Below, piece by piece: positions 38,581 to 47,845 of a stretch of 64,000 nucleotides of DNA. Origin of the DNA: Paenibacillus tundrae (GTDB taxonomy: Bacteria; Bacillota; Bacilli; Paenibacillales; Paenibacillaceae); contig NZ_CP145605.1 of assembly GCF_036884255.1 (NCBI RefSeq), positions 4,464,001-4,528,000 of the forward strand. Direction: 5' to 3'. The number at the start of each line of letters is the position of its first letter. Positions within the stretch are counted from its first letter, which is position 1. The translations under genes and the position numbers were made by a program. The notes beneath the pieces were generated by a model. It searched no databases. It had not been told where the DNA came from and saw only the letters and a program-made list of their open reading frames with translations.

Positions 38581-39348
38581 TCAGGGACTTGCTCCTGGTT
38601 CAACATCATCCTCAGGGTTGTCGGCGATAAAAGGTACATAGGTATCGGCCTCCAACATCGTTATCTTTCCTGGTCGCTCTGTCTCAATAACCTGATTAAG
38701 GTATTCCACCTTATCCGGCAACATAGACACCGTTGTAATCACTTCAAACTGCGATTTTGTATAGATCCTAATCTGATCCGGAAATGAGGGCGTCGGATTC
38801 GGAATGATCTCCGAGATGTCCGTCGTAAGCTCGTTGGGAATGGTAGCTAAGACTTCACTCAATTTGGCCTTGAGCGGATCGTCTGTCTTCCACTGCGTCA
38901 GAATAGGTTTCTCTACAGCAACTCCAATGTTAGGTGGAACAATCAAGCTTGTCCCACTGGCAAGTATCGCTTTAAGCGCTCCGTCCGCGGCAAGTTCATA
39001 TGCAACCGTAGGGTATTCTTCGACCTTGATATGAATTGTGCCAGGAAATTGCTTGTCCACTGTCACATTGGAAATCGCCTTATCTGTCTTCAGCTGTTCA
39101 ATGATCTCTGACGAGCTTGTCCCAAAAAATTGTTCGCCCACCTTCAGACTACTCTTCTCCAATAATTCCGAAGTTGACGTGTACACATTACCCGTAATCT
39201 CAATCTCCGAAATCCGGCTCATTGAAGAGCGAAAGAACAATACTGCAAGTAACGCAACAAAAAGAAATAACAAAATGAATACAATTTTACGGCTTGTGTT
39301 TCGTTTAGGCCGATTCTTTTTGAGAACCGGAATTTGACTTTTTGGCAT
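38581..39348 (-). CDS. divIB: Cell division protein DivIB/FtsQ
   Basis: A 255-residue bitopic membrane protein. A Lys/Arg-rich cytoplasmic tail (1-22) leads into one membrane segment (about 22-40). The POTRA domain follows (about 43-115, ISEIEITGNVYTS), then a beta domain, and it ends in an acidic tail. It works with DivIC and FtsL at the septum. Its ribosome site is weak, and the gap to murA contains a CCCCTT/AAGGGG hairpin (about 39377-39397). Confidence 0.93.
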   Translation of the reverse strand: MPKSQIPVLKKNRPKRNTSRKIVFILLFLFVALLAVLFFRSSMSRISEIEITGNVYTSTSELLEKSSLKVGEQFFGTSSSEIIEQLKTDKAISNVTVDKQFPGTIHIKVEEYPTVAYELAADGALKAILASGTSLIVPPNIGVAVEKPILTQWKTDDPLKAKLSEVLATIPNELTTDISEIIPNPTPSFPDQIRIYTKSQFEVITTVSMLPDKVEYLNQVIETERPGKITMLEADTYVPFIADNPEDDVEPGASP

Positions 39349-39407
39349 AGATCGCGCTCCACAAAGCCTTCGGCCCCCTTCCCTTGAAGAAGGGGACTCA
39401 AAGGACG

Positions 39408-40691
39408 TTAATTGGCAAAATCGAGCTGTTTCGAAACGGGAGATTGTCTTTCAACGGAAGCTCCGAGACTCTGGAACAACTTTTCGATACAATCATACCC
39501 TCTGTCAATGTGATGAACTTGCTCTACAACCGTCTTGCCTTGTGCTGCTAAACCAGCAATAACCAAAGCTGCACCTGCGCGCAAATCGGTTGCTTCCACT
39601 GTGGCTCCATATAAACGGGGAACACCACGTATAAAGGCTGCATTTAGATCCACCGATATGTCGGCTCCCATTACATTCAGCTCATCCACATGTTTAAATC
39701 GACCTTCAAACACGGTCTCCTTCATGACACTAAAACCATCCGCTAGACTAAGCAGAACCATAATTTGCGACTGCAGGTCTGTGGGGAACGAAGGATAAGG
39801 TGAAGTTACGATTCGATCTACTGATTTTGGACGGCTCATACAGCTCACCGTCATTATATCATTGCATACTGTAATTTGAACACCAGTGCGCTTCAACACA
39901 TGTATAAGAGAAGTAAGATGTGCCGGATTGCAGTGTGTAAGCGTTACATTCCCTCTCGTAGCTGCGGCTGCGATCATCACCGTTCCAGCCACGATGCGAT
40001 CAGGAATAATTTCGTATGAGCATGGTACCAGCTTTTCCACACCATTAATCGTAATGGTATCTGTTCCGGCACCTATGATACTTGCACCCATAGCATTCAG
40101 AAAGTGCTGCAAATCCTGAATTTCAGGTTCACGTGCTGCATTAAAAATGGTTGTTGTGCCCTTAGCTACCACAGCTGCCATCATAATATTCTCCGTGGCT
40201 CCCACACTCGGGAAATCCAGATGAATATCCGTTCCAACCAACGAACGACCACGACAGATGATCTGTTGATCCTGTTCCTCGATTGTGGCTCCGAGCGCTT
40301 CCAGGCCCCGGAGGTGAAGATCAATCTTACGTTCTCCAATCGCACAGCCACCAGGCTGATACACGGATACTTGCCCGAATTTAGCGAGCAGTGGTCCCAT
40401 TAAGAAAATGGAAGAGCGCATCTGTTTCATAAGCTCCTCAGGCACATCATAAGACTGAATGGACGACGTATTAATCGTCACTGTTCCCTGTTCATGCCGA
40501 CACGTGCATCCAAGCCGTTCCAGGATATACAGCATTACTTCAATGTCCAGCAAGTGTGGTACGTTATGCAGGGTGACTTCCCCATCTGCCAACAAACTTG
40601 CGGCCATAATCGGTAAAGCGGCATTTTTTGCTCCATGGATGCGTATGGATCCTGAGAGGGGTTTCCCGCCTTCAATCACCAATTTGTCCAA
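39408..40691 (-). CDS. murA: UDP-N-acetylglucosamine 1-carboxyvinyltransferase
   Basis: First committed step of peptidoglycan precursor synthesis; the target of fosfomycin. 427 aa, two inside-out alpha/beta domains. The catalytic Cys is present in YQPGGCAIGERKIDLHL at about residue 116, so the enzyme is of the fosfomycin-sensitive type. Lys in GAKNAALP near residue 22 is also conserved. It starts at TTG, 6 bases after GGAGGTG. Its place between murB and divIB differs from B. subtilis, where murAA lies elsewhere. Confidence 0.96.
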   Translation of the reverse strand: MDKLVIEGGKPLSGSIRIHGAKNAALPIMAASLLADGEVTLHNVPHLLDIEVMLYILERLGCTCRHEQGTVTINTSSIQSYDVPEELMKQMRSSIFLMGPLLAKFGQVSVYQPGGCAIGERKIDLHLRGLEALGATIEEQDQQIICRGRSLVGTDIHLDFPSVGATENIMMAAVVAKGTTTIFNAAREPEIQDLQHFLNAMGASIIGAGTDTITINGVEKLVPCSYEIIPDRIVAGTVMIAAAATRGNVTLTHCNPAHLTSLIHVLKRTGVQITVCNDIMTVSCMSRPKSVDRIVTSPYPSFPTDLQSQIMVLLSLADGFSVMKETVFEGRFKHVDELNVMGADISVDLNAAFIRGVPRLYGATVEATDLRAGAALVIAGLAAQGKTVVEQVHHIDRGYDCIEKLFQSLGASVERQSPVSKQLDFAN

Positions 40692-40708
40692 TGTATCACC
40701 TCCGGGGT

Positions 40709-41614
40709 TTACCGCTCACCCACTACGAAGACTTCCGGTACCAGGTCAATACCGTTATGAGATGATATAGTGCTCTGAATATGCTGCATAAGGGTGATGA
40801 CGTCCTCTGCTGTTGCTTGGCCGGTATTAACAATGAAATTGGCATGCATGGTGGATACCTGTGCGCCTCCCTGTGTCTTACCCTTTAGCCCTGCTGCTTC
40901 AATCAAGCGAGCTGCATAATCACCAGGTGGGTTCCGGAAAACACTGCCTGCACAAGCCATCTGCAGTGGCTGTGTACGCCGTCTGCGATCCTTATAGGCC
41001 GCCATCGCTTCCGAAATCACCTTGCGCTCGCCTTGCTGAAGAGCAAACGTAGCCTCAAGTACAATGCCTCTCTGATCATGCAGTACAGAGTGGCGGTAGG
41101 CAAAATTCATGTCCTCCTTGCTATAACGTACCAATTCCCCTGTCTCCAGCACAATCTCAGCGGATTGAAATATCCGTGACACATCCGATCCATGGGCTCC
41201 CGCGTTCATATACACAGCTCCACCGACAGTTCCAGGAATCCCGCTACCAAATTCCAAACCGGTAAATTCTTTTTTGGCAGCCATCACACTCAGCTTAACA
41301 AAAGAAAATGCAGCTCCGGCTGTTACGCCATCTTCGTGAAATTCCGCAAAGTCAAAGCCTTCTCCTGGTTTCACGACAACACCGCGTATTCCTTTGTCAG
41401 ATACTAGCATGTTTGATCCACGTCCCAGTTGCATCCACGGGATCTTATGCTTTTGTAACAACTGAATTAGATTGACCATCTGCTCTTTGTTTTCCGGTAT
41501 GACTAGCGCATCCGCAGGACCACCGATTTTCCATGTCGTATATTTTGCGAGCGGCTCGTTTTCAAGAACTTTGCCGACATTATTCTGGGATAGTACCGAT
41601 ATCCACTGCTGCAT
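40709..41614 (-). CDS. murB: UDP-N-acetylenolpyruvoylglucosamine reductase
   Basis: FAD enzyme that reduces the MurA product to UDP-MurNAc. 301 aa, type II (no extra domain). The FAD-binding segment is QLGRGSNMLVSDKGIRGVV at about 62-80. GSGIPGTVGGAVYMNAGAHG is near 123-142, and the catalytic Ser is in CAGSVFRNP near 225. The ATG lies behind GGAGG. A palindrome-rich gap separates it from murG. Confidence 0.96.
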   Translation of the reverse strand: MQQWISVLSQNNVGKVLENEPLAKYTTWKIGGPADALVIPENKEQMVNLIQLLQKHKIPWMQLGRGSNMLVSDKGIRGVVVKPGEGFDFAEFHEDGVTAGAAFSFVKLSVMAAKKEFTGLEFGSGIPGTVGGAVYMNAGAHGSDVSRIFQSAEIVLETGELVRYSKEDMNFAYRHSVLHDQRGIVLEATFALQQGERKVISEAMAAYKDRRRRTQPLQMACAGSVFRNPPGDYAARLIEAAGLKGKTQGGAQVSTMHANFIVNTGQATAEDVITLMQHIQSTISSHNGIDLVPEVFVVGER

Positions 41615-41648
41615 GTTGAAAACCTCCTTTACTTCGAACCGATGAGCC

Positions 41649-41748
41649 AGCCTGCTGCTGTTTCAACAGGCTGGGCTACGACGCTGTGGAACGATTGTCA
41701 CGATTTATACGGTATCTTATGTCAGTCCCGGCAGGTATGTGACAATCG
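41649..41748. repeat. Two palindromes in the murG-murB gap
   Basis: CCAGCCTG (41647-41654) and CAGGCTGG (41667-41674) form one hairpin. CGATTGTCAC (41692-41701) and GTGACAATCG (41739-41748) form a second, longer-range perfect 10-bp inverted repeat around a 37-base loop. Neither has a T tract on the minus strand, so they do not look like ordinary terminators. The genes on both sides are clearly co-oriented. Confidence 0.6.
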
Positions 41749-41761
41749 CCCAGAACACACT

Positions 41762-42871
41762 TTAGCGGTGCACAGCGAGTCGCCGAATTTCATTCACAAG
41801 CACCTCGGCTGCATCGGGTTTGCCAAGCTGTTTGGATGCTGCAGCCATCTTCCTGCGAGCTCCCTCATCATTCATGATGCCAGCAATCGTTTCATAGAGT
41901 TTTTGACCCGTTAGATCCTTTTCCAACATCGTTATAGATGCTCCTCCACCTTCAAGCGTGCGAGCATTCGCTTCCTGATGATTGTTTGTTACATTTGGTG
42001 AAGGGATAAGAATAGATGGAATGCCAAGTGACGTAATTTCCGCAAGGAATGACGCCCCTGCACGATTCACAATAAGGGAAGTACAAGCAAGCACTTCAGG
42101 CATATTGTGTACATAAGGCAGTACGTGCAGATGATTAGGCATCGTGCCGAGCGAACTTCGGATCGCTTCTCTTGTTTCATCGAAATAGGTATCGCCGGTG
42201 ACGTATACGACATGAACATCATCCAGCCCAGCTAACCTAGGCGCCATATCTACCATTGCTTTGTTGATTGCCTTGGCTCCGCGACTGCCCCCTACAACAA
42301 GGACAACGCGACTATCCATCGGAACCCCCAACGTAGCAAAACCGCGATCACGGCTTGCCTTAGCAACTGTCGTTGCACGCGGATTCCCTGTATAGATGAC
42401 TCGTTTAGCGCCAGAGAATGCTTTTTCAGCCCCTTCAAAGCTAACCGCTACGGTATTCACATAACGTGTGAGGAACTTGTTAGTCAGACCTGGAATGGCA
42501 TTCTGTTCGTGAATAATACTTGGAATACCTAGCTTGGCCGCAGCGTAAACGACTGGACCGCATACATATCCACCCGTACCAATAACGACATCAGGCTTAA
42601 ATTCCTTGAGCATTTTTTTGGATTTGCTAACACCTTGAATAAATCGCATGACGGTCTTCAAGTTGTCGATCGACAGTTTCCTACGGAAACCTGTAATGTC
42701 GATGGATTGAAACGGAATATTTTCTTGAGGCACCAGTTTGCTTTCCAAACCTCGGGTTCCTCCAATATATAAAAATGTCGAGTCGGGATTTTCCGCCTCC
42801 AATTGCCTTGCTATGGCAACAGCCGGATAGATATGTCCACCCGTACCGCCGCCGCTTAGAACGACTCGCAT
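41762..42871 (-). CDS. murG: Lipid II synthase MurG
   Basis: Adds GlcNAc to lipid I at the inner face of the membrane. I use the ATG at 42871 (369 aa), 6 bases after GAGGTG, instead of the GTG at 42880; both overlap or abut the SEDS gene end. GGTGGHIYPAVA at about 7-18 is the first glycine-rich loop. VVGGSRGAKAIN and the donor-binding HEANARTLEGGGASI-like block (here HQEANARTLEGGGA) are present. GT-B fold. Confidence 0.96.
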   Translation of the reverse strand: MRVVLSGGGTGGHIYPAVAIARQLEAENPDSTFLYIGGTRGLESKLVPQENIPFQSIDITGFRRKLSIDNLKTVMRFIQGVSKSKKMLKEFKPDVVIGTGGYVCGPVVYAAAKLGIPSIIHEQNAIPGLTNKFLTRYVNTVAVSFEGAEKAFSGAKRVIYTGNPRATTVAKASRDRGFATLGVPMDSRVVLVVGGSRGAKAINKAMVDMAPRLAGLDDVHVVYVTGDTYFDETREAIRSSLGTMPNHLHVLPYVHNMPEVLACTSLIVNRAGASFLAEITSLGIPSILIPSPNVTNNHQEANARTLEGGGASITMLEKDLTGQKLYETIAGIMNDEGARRKMAAASKQLGKPDAAEVLVNEIRRLAVHR

Positions 42872-42876
42872 CGTAT

Positions 42877-43974
42877 TCACCTCGCATAACGGGATAAGTT
42901 TAATAAAATACCTAGAGCAGTAAGCATAAGCGTTAGAGACGACCCACCATAACTGATTAACGGTAGTGTAATCCCTGTAACAGGCATGAGCCCAATAACA
43001 ACCCCGATGTTAATGATCACCTGAACAGCAACCATACCTACAATCCCTACACCGAGCAAGCTGCCAAAGGCATCAGGAACAGTCATTGCTACACGCATAC
43101 CTCTCCAGACTAATACTAGAAATAAAAGCAAAACGATTAATCCACCGATAAAGCCTAACTCCTCGGCCAAAATAGAAAAAATAAAGTCCGTTTGTGGCTC
43201 AGGCACATAGCTATACTTCTGACGGCTCATACCTAATCCAAGACCCGCGAGTCCTCCTGGCCCAATCGCATATAACGATTGAATAATCTGATAACCTGCG
43301 CCCAGTGGGTCAGACCATGGATCTAGAAAGGCTGTAATCCGTTTCAAACGGTAAGGTGCCGCCGCGATCAATGCCGCAAATCCAGCCACACCACCCAAAG
43401 CGAGGAACATTAAATGTTTCATGCGTGCACCTGCCGTAAACACAATCAACATGGATGCCCCCATCATAACTGTGCCTGTCCCCAAATCGGGCTGCAGCAT
43501 AATAATGCCAAATGCCAACCCCATCAATCCAAGTGGTGGTAACAAACCGGTGGTGAAGGTCTTGATTTTCCCAGGGTCTTTACTAAGCCAGTGTGCCAAA
43601 AACAATATCATGCCTAGCTTCATAAATTCGGAAGGCTGAATACCAAACGAACCAATGCCAAGCCAGCTCCGCGCTCCACCGCGGACAACACCAATGCCCG
43701 GAATCAGTACAGCAATCAGCATAATAAAACAGGCAATCAAAATCGGCTTCGCATACTTCCTCCAAACACGGTAATCCACATTTGCCGTTACAAACATAGC
43801 GGCAAGTCCAAGTCCTGCGAACAGCAGTTGTCTTTTGGCAAAGTAAAACGAATCCCCATAGTCGTGGAAAGCAAGCACCGAACCTGCACTGTATACCATA
43901 ATAATGCCGATGGCAAGCAATGCCATAATACAAATCAGGAGCCAGAGATCTGGCGCCGGTCGCGACTGTTTCAT
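42877..43974 (-). CDS. spoVE: SEDS-family protein SpoVE/FtsW
   Basis: A 365-residue protein with ten membrane segments. It is a peptidoglycan glycosyltransferase partner of a class B PBP. Typical blocks are VVRGGARSWLGIGSFGIQPSE (residues about 105-125, with the ARSWL/QPSE motif) and GVVIGLMPVTGITLPLISYGGSS near the C-terminus. The position between murD and murG is that of spoVE in Bacillus, where it pairs with SpoVD; whether it also serves as the vegetative FtsW cannot be told here. Confidence 0.9.
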   Translation of the reverse strand: MKQSRPAPDLWLLICIMALLAIGIIMVYSAGSVLAFHDYGDSFYFAKRQLLFAGLGLAAMFVTANVDYRVWRKYAKPILIACFIMLIAVLIPGIGVVRGGARSWLGIGSFGIQPSEFMKLGMILFLAHWLSKDPGKIKTFTTGLLPPLGLMGLAFGIIMLQPDLGTGTVMMGASMLIVFTAGARMKHLMFLALGGVAGFAALIAAAPYRLKRITAFLDPWSDPLGAGYQIIQSLYAIGPGGLAGLGLGMSRQKYSYVPEPQTDFIFSILAEELGFIGGLIVLLLFLVLVWRGMRVAMTVPDAFGSLLGVGIVGMVAVQVIINIGVVIGLMPVTGITLPLISYGGSSLTLMLTALGILLNLSRYAR

Positions 43975-44022
43975 CAGGAGGCCACCCCTTGCATGGAAGT
44001 AGGGGCTTTTCCACCCCCCTAC

Positions 44023-45444
44023 TTACAAGTTATGCGCCGCCTCTTTAAAAATGCGTCCCCGCTCTTCATAGGATGCAAACATGTCCCAACTTGCGCATGC
44101 TGGTGATAAAAGAACTACATCACCTGGAGCCGCAAGCTTAGATGCTTCCTGCACTGCAGCGGTTAACGTCTTGGCAGCGTCCTCCTCATTATCGACGACC
44201 TTAATTTGCTTTAACCCAGCTAGCTCAGCTACATGAGCGATTTTTGCACGATTCTCACCGAGTGCAACAACTGCCTTTACTCGTTCCTGGAACAATGGTA
44301 AGAGCTCCATCATATCTGAACCCCGATCCAGTCCACCTGCTATAAGTACAACGGGCTCTTTGAAAGAATTCAGCGCCATAACCGTAGCTTTGGAATTGGT
44401 TGCTTTGGAGTTATTGAAGTATGTAGCACCGTCATGCTGCAATACATATTCCAGTCGATGTTCCACTCCCTTGAACTCCGTAAGAGGAGCTGCAAGCATA
44501 GCAGGATCGGCTCCAGCGGATACCGCTATAGCTACAGCTGCCAGTGCGTTCTCTACATTGAATCTGCCGGGAATACCAATGTTCTCCACATCAACAATCA
44601 CATGACGATTACCTTGCTCATCCGCATAGATCACTTGACGCTTCACATCATCCTCTTCGCCATCCACATAAGGAGGTTCAGCATATACACCTACTTCTAG
44701 CGTCTCGGTCATGGAGAACGGCAGCAGTTTGCTCTTGATGTAGGGTACAAGTCCGCGACATACCGGATCATCCCAGTTCAGAATGGCGATATCATCCGAT
44801 TGCTGATTGGAGAACAATTTGGCTTTGGAAGCCACATAATCATCCATATCCCCATGGTAGTCCAGGTGAGTCTCGGCTACATTGAGTAGACTAGCAATCC
44901 GTGGACGGAAATCGGTGGTACCTTTGAGTTGGAAGCTACTGAGCTCCACGACCATCCAATTATCGGCAGTGGCTTGTTGCGCTGCCTCGGAAAGCGGGGT
45001 TCCGATATTGCCAGCAACGATAGGCTGCAAGCCTGCATGCTGAAGCATCTTGCCTACCCATGTTGTCGTGGTGGTTTTCCCATTGGAGCCTGTAATTCCA
45101 ATCATCGGAGCAGCACACAAGTGATAGGCAACCTCAACTTCTGTCACGACCTCAATACCTAAATTCAGTGCTTGCTGAACTGGTGGAGCTTGATAAGGAA
45201 TCCCAGGATTCTTGACCACTAGCTTCACCTCGCTGTGAATCAGATCGTCCGGATGCCCTCCGCATACAACAGAAATTCCCAAAGCCTCCAATTCGGATGC
45301 TTCGGGACACTGTTGTCTTTCTTTTTTATCATTCACTGTGACGATTGCCCCAACGTGATGCAGTACTTTAGCTACCTGCACACCACTCTTGGCAAGTCCT
45401 AGTACTACAACTTGTTGTCCGCGATACGATTCAGGATGGTTCAT
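44023..45444 (-). CDS. murD: UDP-MurNAc-L-alanine:D-glutamate ligase
   Basis: Adds D-Glu to UDP-MurNAc-Ala. 473 aa Mur ligase with an N-terminal Rossmann domain (VVVLGLAKSGVQVAKVL). The ATP loop is ITGSNGKTTTTTWVGKML at about residues 117-134. The central domain has HLDYHGDMDDYVASK, and a C-terminal ligase domain carries AGGLDRGSD. Starts 3 bases after mraY. Length normal. Confidence 0.97.
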   Translation of the reverse strand: MNHPESYRGQQVVVLGLAKSGVQVAKVLHHVGAIVTVNDKKERQQCPEASELEALGISVVCGGHPDDLIHSEVKLVVKNPGIPYQAPPVQQALNLGIEVVTEVEVAYHLCAAPMIGITGSNGKTTTTTWVGKMLQHAGLQPIVAGNIGTPLSEAAQQATADNWMVVELSSFQLKGTTDFRPRIASLLNVAETHLDYHGDMDDYVASKAKLFSNQQSDDIAILNWDDPVCRGLVPYIKSKLLPFSMTETLEVGVYAEPPYVDGEEDDVKRQVIYADEQGNRHVIVDVENIGIPGRFNVENALAAVAIAVSAGADPAMLAAPLTEFKGVEHRLEYVLQHDGATYFNNSKATNSKATVMALNSFKEPVVLIAGGLDRGSDMMELLPLFQERVKAVVALGENRAKIAHVAELAGLKQIKVVDNEEDAAKTLTAAVQEASKLAAPGDVVLLSPACASWDMFASYEERGRIFKEAAHNL

Positions 45445-45447
45445 GAT

Positions 45448-46416
45448 CTACAACCCCTTGTTGAGATAAAGTCCAAGAGCGGCCAGAATTGCGCCTACCG
45501 CCCAAAAGGTAATTACAACTCTCCATTCAGACCATCCACTTAATTCAAAGTGGTGATGAATGGGACTCATTTTGAACACACGTTTGCCTCGTGTCTTGAA
45601 AGATATCACCTGAATAACAACAGATAGAATCTCAATCACGAACACACCGCCGATAATGACGAAAAGCAGTTCTGTCTTGGTTACAATAGCTACTGCACCA
45701 ATGGCTCCACCGATCCCAAGAGAACCGGTATCTCCCATAAATACTTTAGCAGGATGTGCGTTGTATACAAGAAAACCAAGTACAGCACCAATCATCGCAG
45801 CCGCACACACCGCAGCAGGCATTGAAGTGGCTTGCATTGCAACAATGGCGAATGCTCCGAAAGCTATGGCGCTAATTCCGGATAACAACCCGTCTAGTCC
45901 ATCGGTAAAGTTAACCGCATTGGTGATCGCCAGCATCATGAACACTACAAACGGATAATAGAACCATCCGGTCCAATCGAAGGAAACCGATGTCCCTGGG
46001 ATAGAGATCGCCGTGCTGTGTCCATTTTGAATTAACAAGTAACACATCACTGCACTGAAGAACAACTGACCAAGCATTTTTTGTCTAGCTGTCAGTCCAA
46101 GCGAACGTTTAAATACGATTTTGATGTAATCATCTAAGAATCCAATCAGACCAAAGCCCAGTGTAGCTACAAGCAGGACATAAAAGTCTGTATTCTTAAC
46201 TGCTGAAAATTTCAAAAATGCCAATGTGAACGCGAGCAAAATCACGACTCCGCCCATTGTAGGTGTTCCGCTTTTTTTGAGATGGCTCTGTGGGCCATCC
46301 TCCCTTACCTGCTGCCCGAATTTCATACGACGCAGCAATGGAATCAGGAGCGGTGCGGCAATCACCGCCAGAATAAATGAAACGCCGATTGTTAACAGTA
46401 ATACCTGGAAATCCAT
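45448..46416 (-). CDS. mraY: Phospho-MurNAc-pentapeptide transferase
   Basis: Makes lipid I from UDP-MurNAc-pentapeptide and undecaprenyl phosphate. 322 aa with ten membrane segments. The catalytic LDDYIK motif is at about residues 94-99, [12 protein letters not shown] near 165-176, and the cytoplasmic SPIHHHFEL loop near 284-292. ATG with GAGGGGTG five bases upstream. Confidence 0.97.
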   Translation of the reverse strand: MDFQVLLLTIGVSFILAVIAAPLLIPLLRRMKFGQQVREDGPQSHLKKSGTPTMGGVVILLAFTLAFLKFSAVKNTDFYVLLVATLGFGLIGFLDDYIKIVFKRSLGLTARQKMLGQLFFSAVMCYLLIQNGHSTAISIPGTSVSFDWTGWFYYPFVVFMMLAITNAVNFTDGLDGLLSGISAIAFGAFAIVAMQATSMPAAVCAAAMIGAVLGFLVYNAHPAKVFMGDTGSLGIGGAIGAVAIVTKTELLFVIIGGVFVIEILSVVIQVISFKTRGKRVFKMSPIHHHFELSGWSEWRVVITFWAVGAILAALGLYLNKGL

Positions 46417-46438
46417 GGGTTCACCCCTCTAGTCTACT

Positions 46439-47845
46439 TCATTTCTGTAATGGTGCTATTTTTAGTGCTTCGACCACGTCCTCAAGTTTCATCCCCCGGG
46501 AAGCTTTGAACAAGACAACATCTTTTGGCTGGAGCTTCTCCATAAGGTAACGGGTCAGTTCCTCTTTATTATCAAAAGCTAGAACGGCTTCCGCCGGCAT
46601 ATGCTGCTTAGCCCCTTCAGCGATACTTGCAGCAAGCGAGCCATATGTCAGTACCATATCCATCTTATCTGGAGTCACATACGCCCCAATGCCATAGTGG
46701 AGCTCTTTCTCTTGTGGTCCTAGTTCAAGCATATCTCCTAGTACAGCGACTTTGAAACGATATCCTCGTAAACTCTCAAGAACGTCCACCGCTGCTTTCA
46801 TCGAGGTTGGACTGGCATTATAAGCATCGTTAAGTATCGTGAGCCCACTGGAGGACTGGAGGACTTCAATACGCATACCTGTGAGCTTTAATCGAGATAA
46901 CCCCTCAGCAATCTGCTCCGATTTCACTTCGAAGTGACGCGCGACAGCAAGAGCTGCCAGACAATTCACTACATTATGAGTACCTAGCAGTGGAAGCGTA
47001 TAGGCTGCTTCTGCCGATTGTTTACTCGTAAACACAACGCCACTCGGAGCATTCATGATGCCTGTTGGATAATCATCGTTATCGGTTTGAAGTCCAAATG
47101 TAACTCGCTGCATGTTATTTGGCTTTATCGTTGATGGTTCAGCCAGCACTTGAGCGATTAACGGCTCGTCTCCGTTGTAGATCAACACACCGCTTGGCTT
47201 CATACCTGCTGCAATTTCAACTTTGGCTCTAGCAATCTCCAAACGAGATCCCAACTGAAGAAGATGAGATTCTCCGATATTCGTAATGATTGCCACATCA
47301 GGCTGGGCGATTTTGGATAGTACCTCAATTTCTCCCCGTCCACTCATGCCCATTTCCAAAATAATAATTTCGGTGTCCTCGTTCATGGAAAGAACGGTCA
47401 GTGGCAAACCGATATGATTATTAAAGTTACCTTGCGTTTTGTGTACTTTGTACGTCGTAGACAGAACCGCATCCACAATATCTTTTGTTGTGGTTTTACC
47501 ATTACTGCCGGTAATGCCTACAACGGATGCACGACTCTCGTTCAGATAAGCTGAAGCAAGCGCCTGTAGTGCGAGTAGCGTGTCTTCAACAAGGATGATC
47601 GCTCCTTGAGGAGCAGTCCCATGATCCTTTTGCCATAGCGCAGCTGAAGCTCCTGTCTCTAAACAGGTTGGCACAAATTCGTGCCCGTCAAACCTCTCAC
47701 CCACAAGCGGAATAAACAAGCTACCGACCGCTCGCTTACGTGAGTCTGTATATACGCCTTCTACAAGCGTCTCACCATATGCGGTAGCGTCACACAACGT
47801 TCCTCCGCACATCTCCGCCAATTGTGCCAATGTTCTTTTTATCAA
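46439..47845 (-). CDS. murF: UDP-MurNAc-tripeptide:D-Ala-D-Ala ligase
   Basis: Completes the UDP-MurNAc pentapeptide. 468 aa; ATP loop VVGITGSNGKTTTKDIVDAV at about residues 107-126, central-domain Lys in ARAKVEIAAG, and the NDAYNASPTSMKAAVDVL block of MurF near 330. It starts with TTG whose last bases overlap the murE stop (TTGA), so the two ligases are coupled. Confidence 0.97.
   Translation of the reverse strand: MIKRTLAQLAEMCGGTLCDATAYGETLVEGVYTDSRKRAVGSLFIPLVGERFDGHEFVPTCLETGASAALWQKDHGTAPQGAIILVEDTLLALQALASAYLNESRASVVGITGSNGKTTTKDIVDAVLSTTYKVHKTQGNFNNHIGLPLTVLSMNEDTEIIILEMGMSGRGEIEVLSKIAQPDVAIITNIGESHLLQLGSRLEIARAKVEIAAGMKPSGVLIYNGDEPLIAQVLAEPSTIKPNNMQRVTFGLQTDNDDYPTGIMNAPSGVVFTSKQSAEAAYTLPLLGTHNVVNCLAALAVARHFEVKSEQIAEGLSRLKLTGMRIEVLQSSSGLTILNDAYNASPTSMKAAVDVLESLRGYRFKVAVLGDMLELGPQEKELHYGIGAYVTPDKMDMVLTYGSLAASIAEGAKQHMPAEAVLAFDNKEELTRYLMEKLQPKDVVLFKASRGMKLEDVVEALKIAPLQK

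Noticed and set aside
39377-39397. CCCCTT/AAGGGG hairpin between murA and divIB, similar to the TCCCCCT/AGGGGGA hairpin at 27303-27322
   Set aside because: The likeness is limited to a short G/C run that is common between genes; no T tract and no wider similarity, so I do not claim a repeat family.
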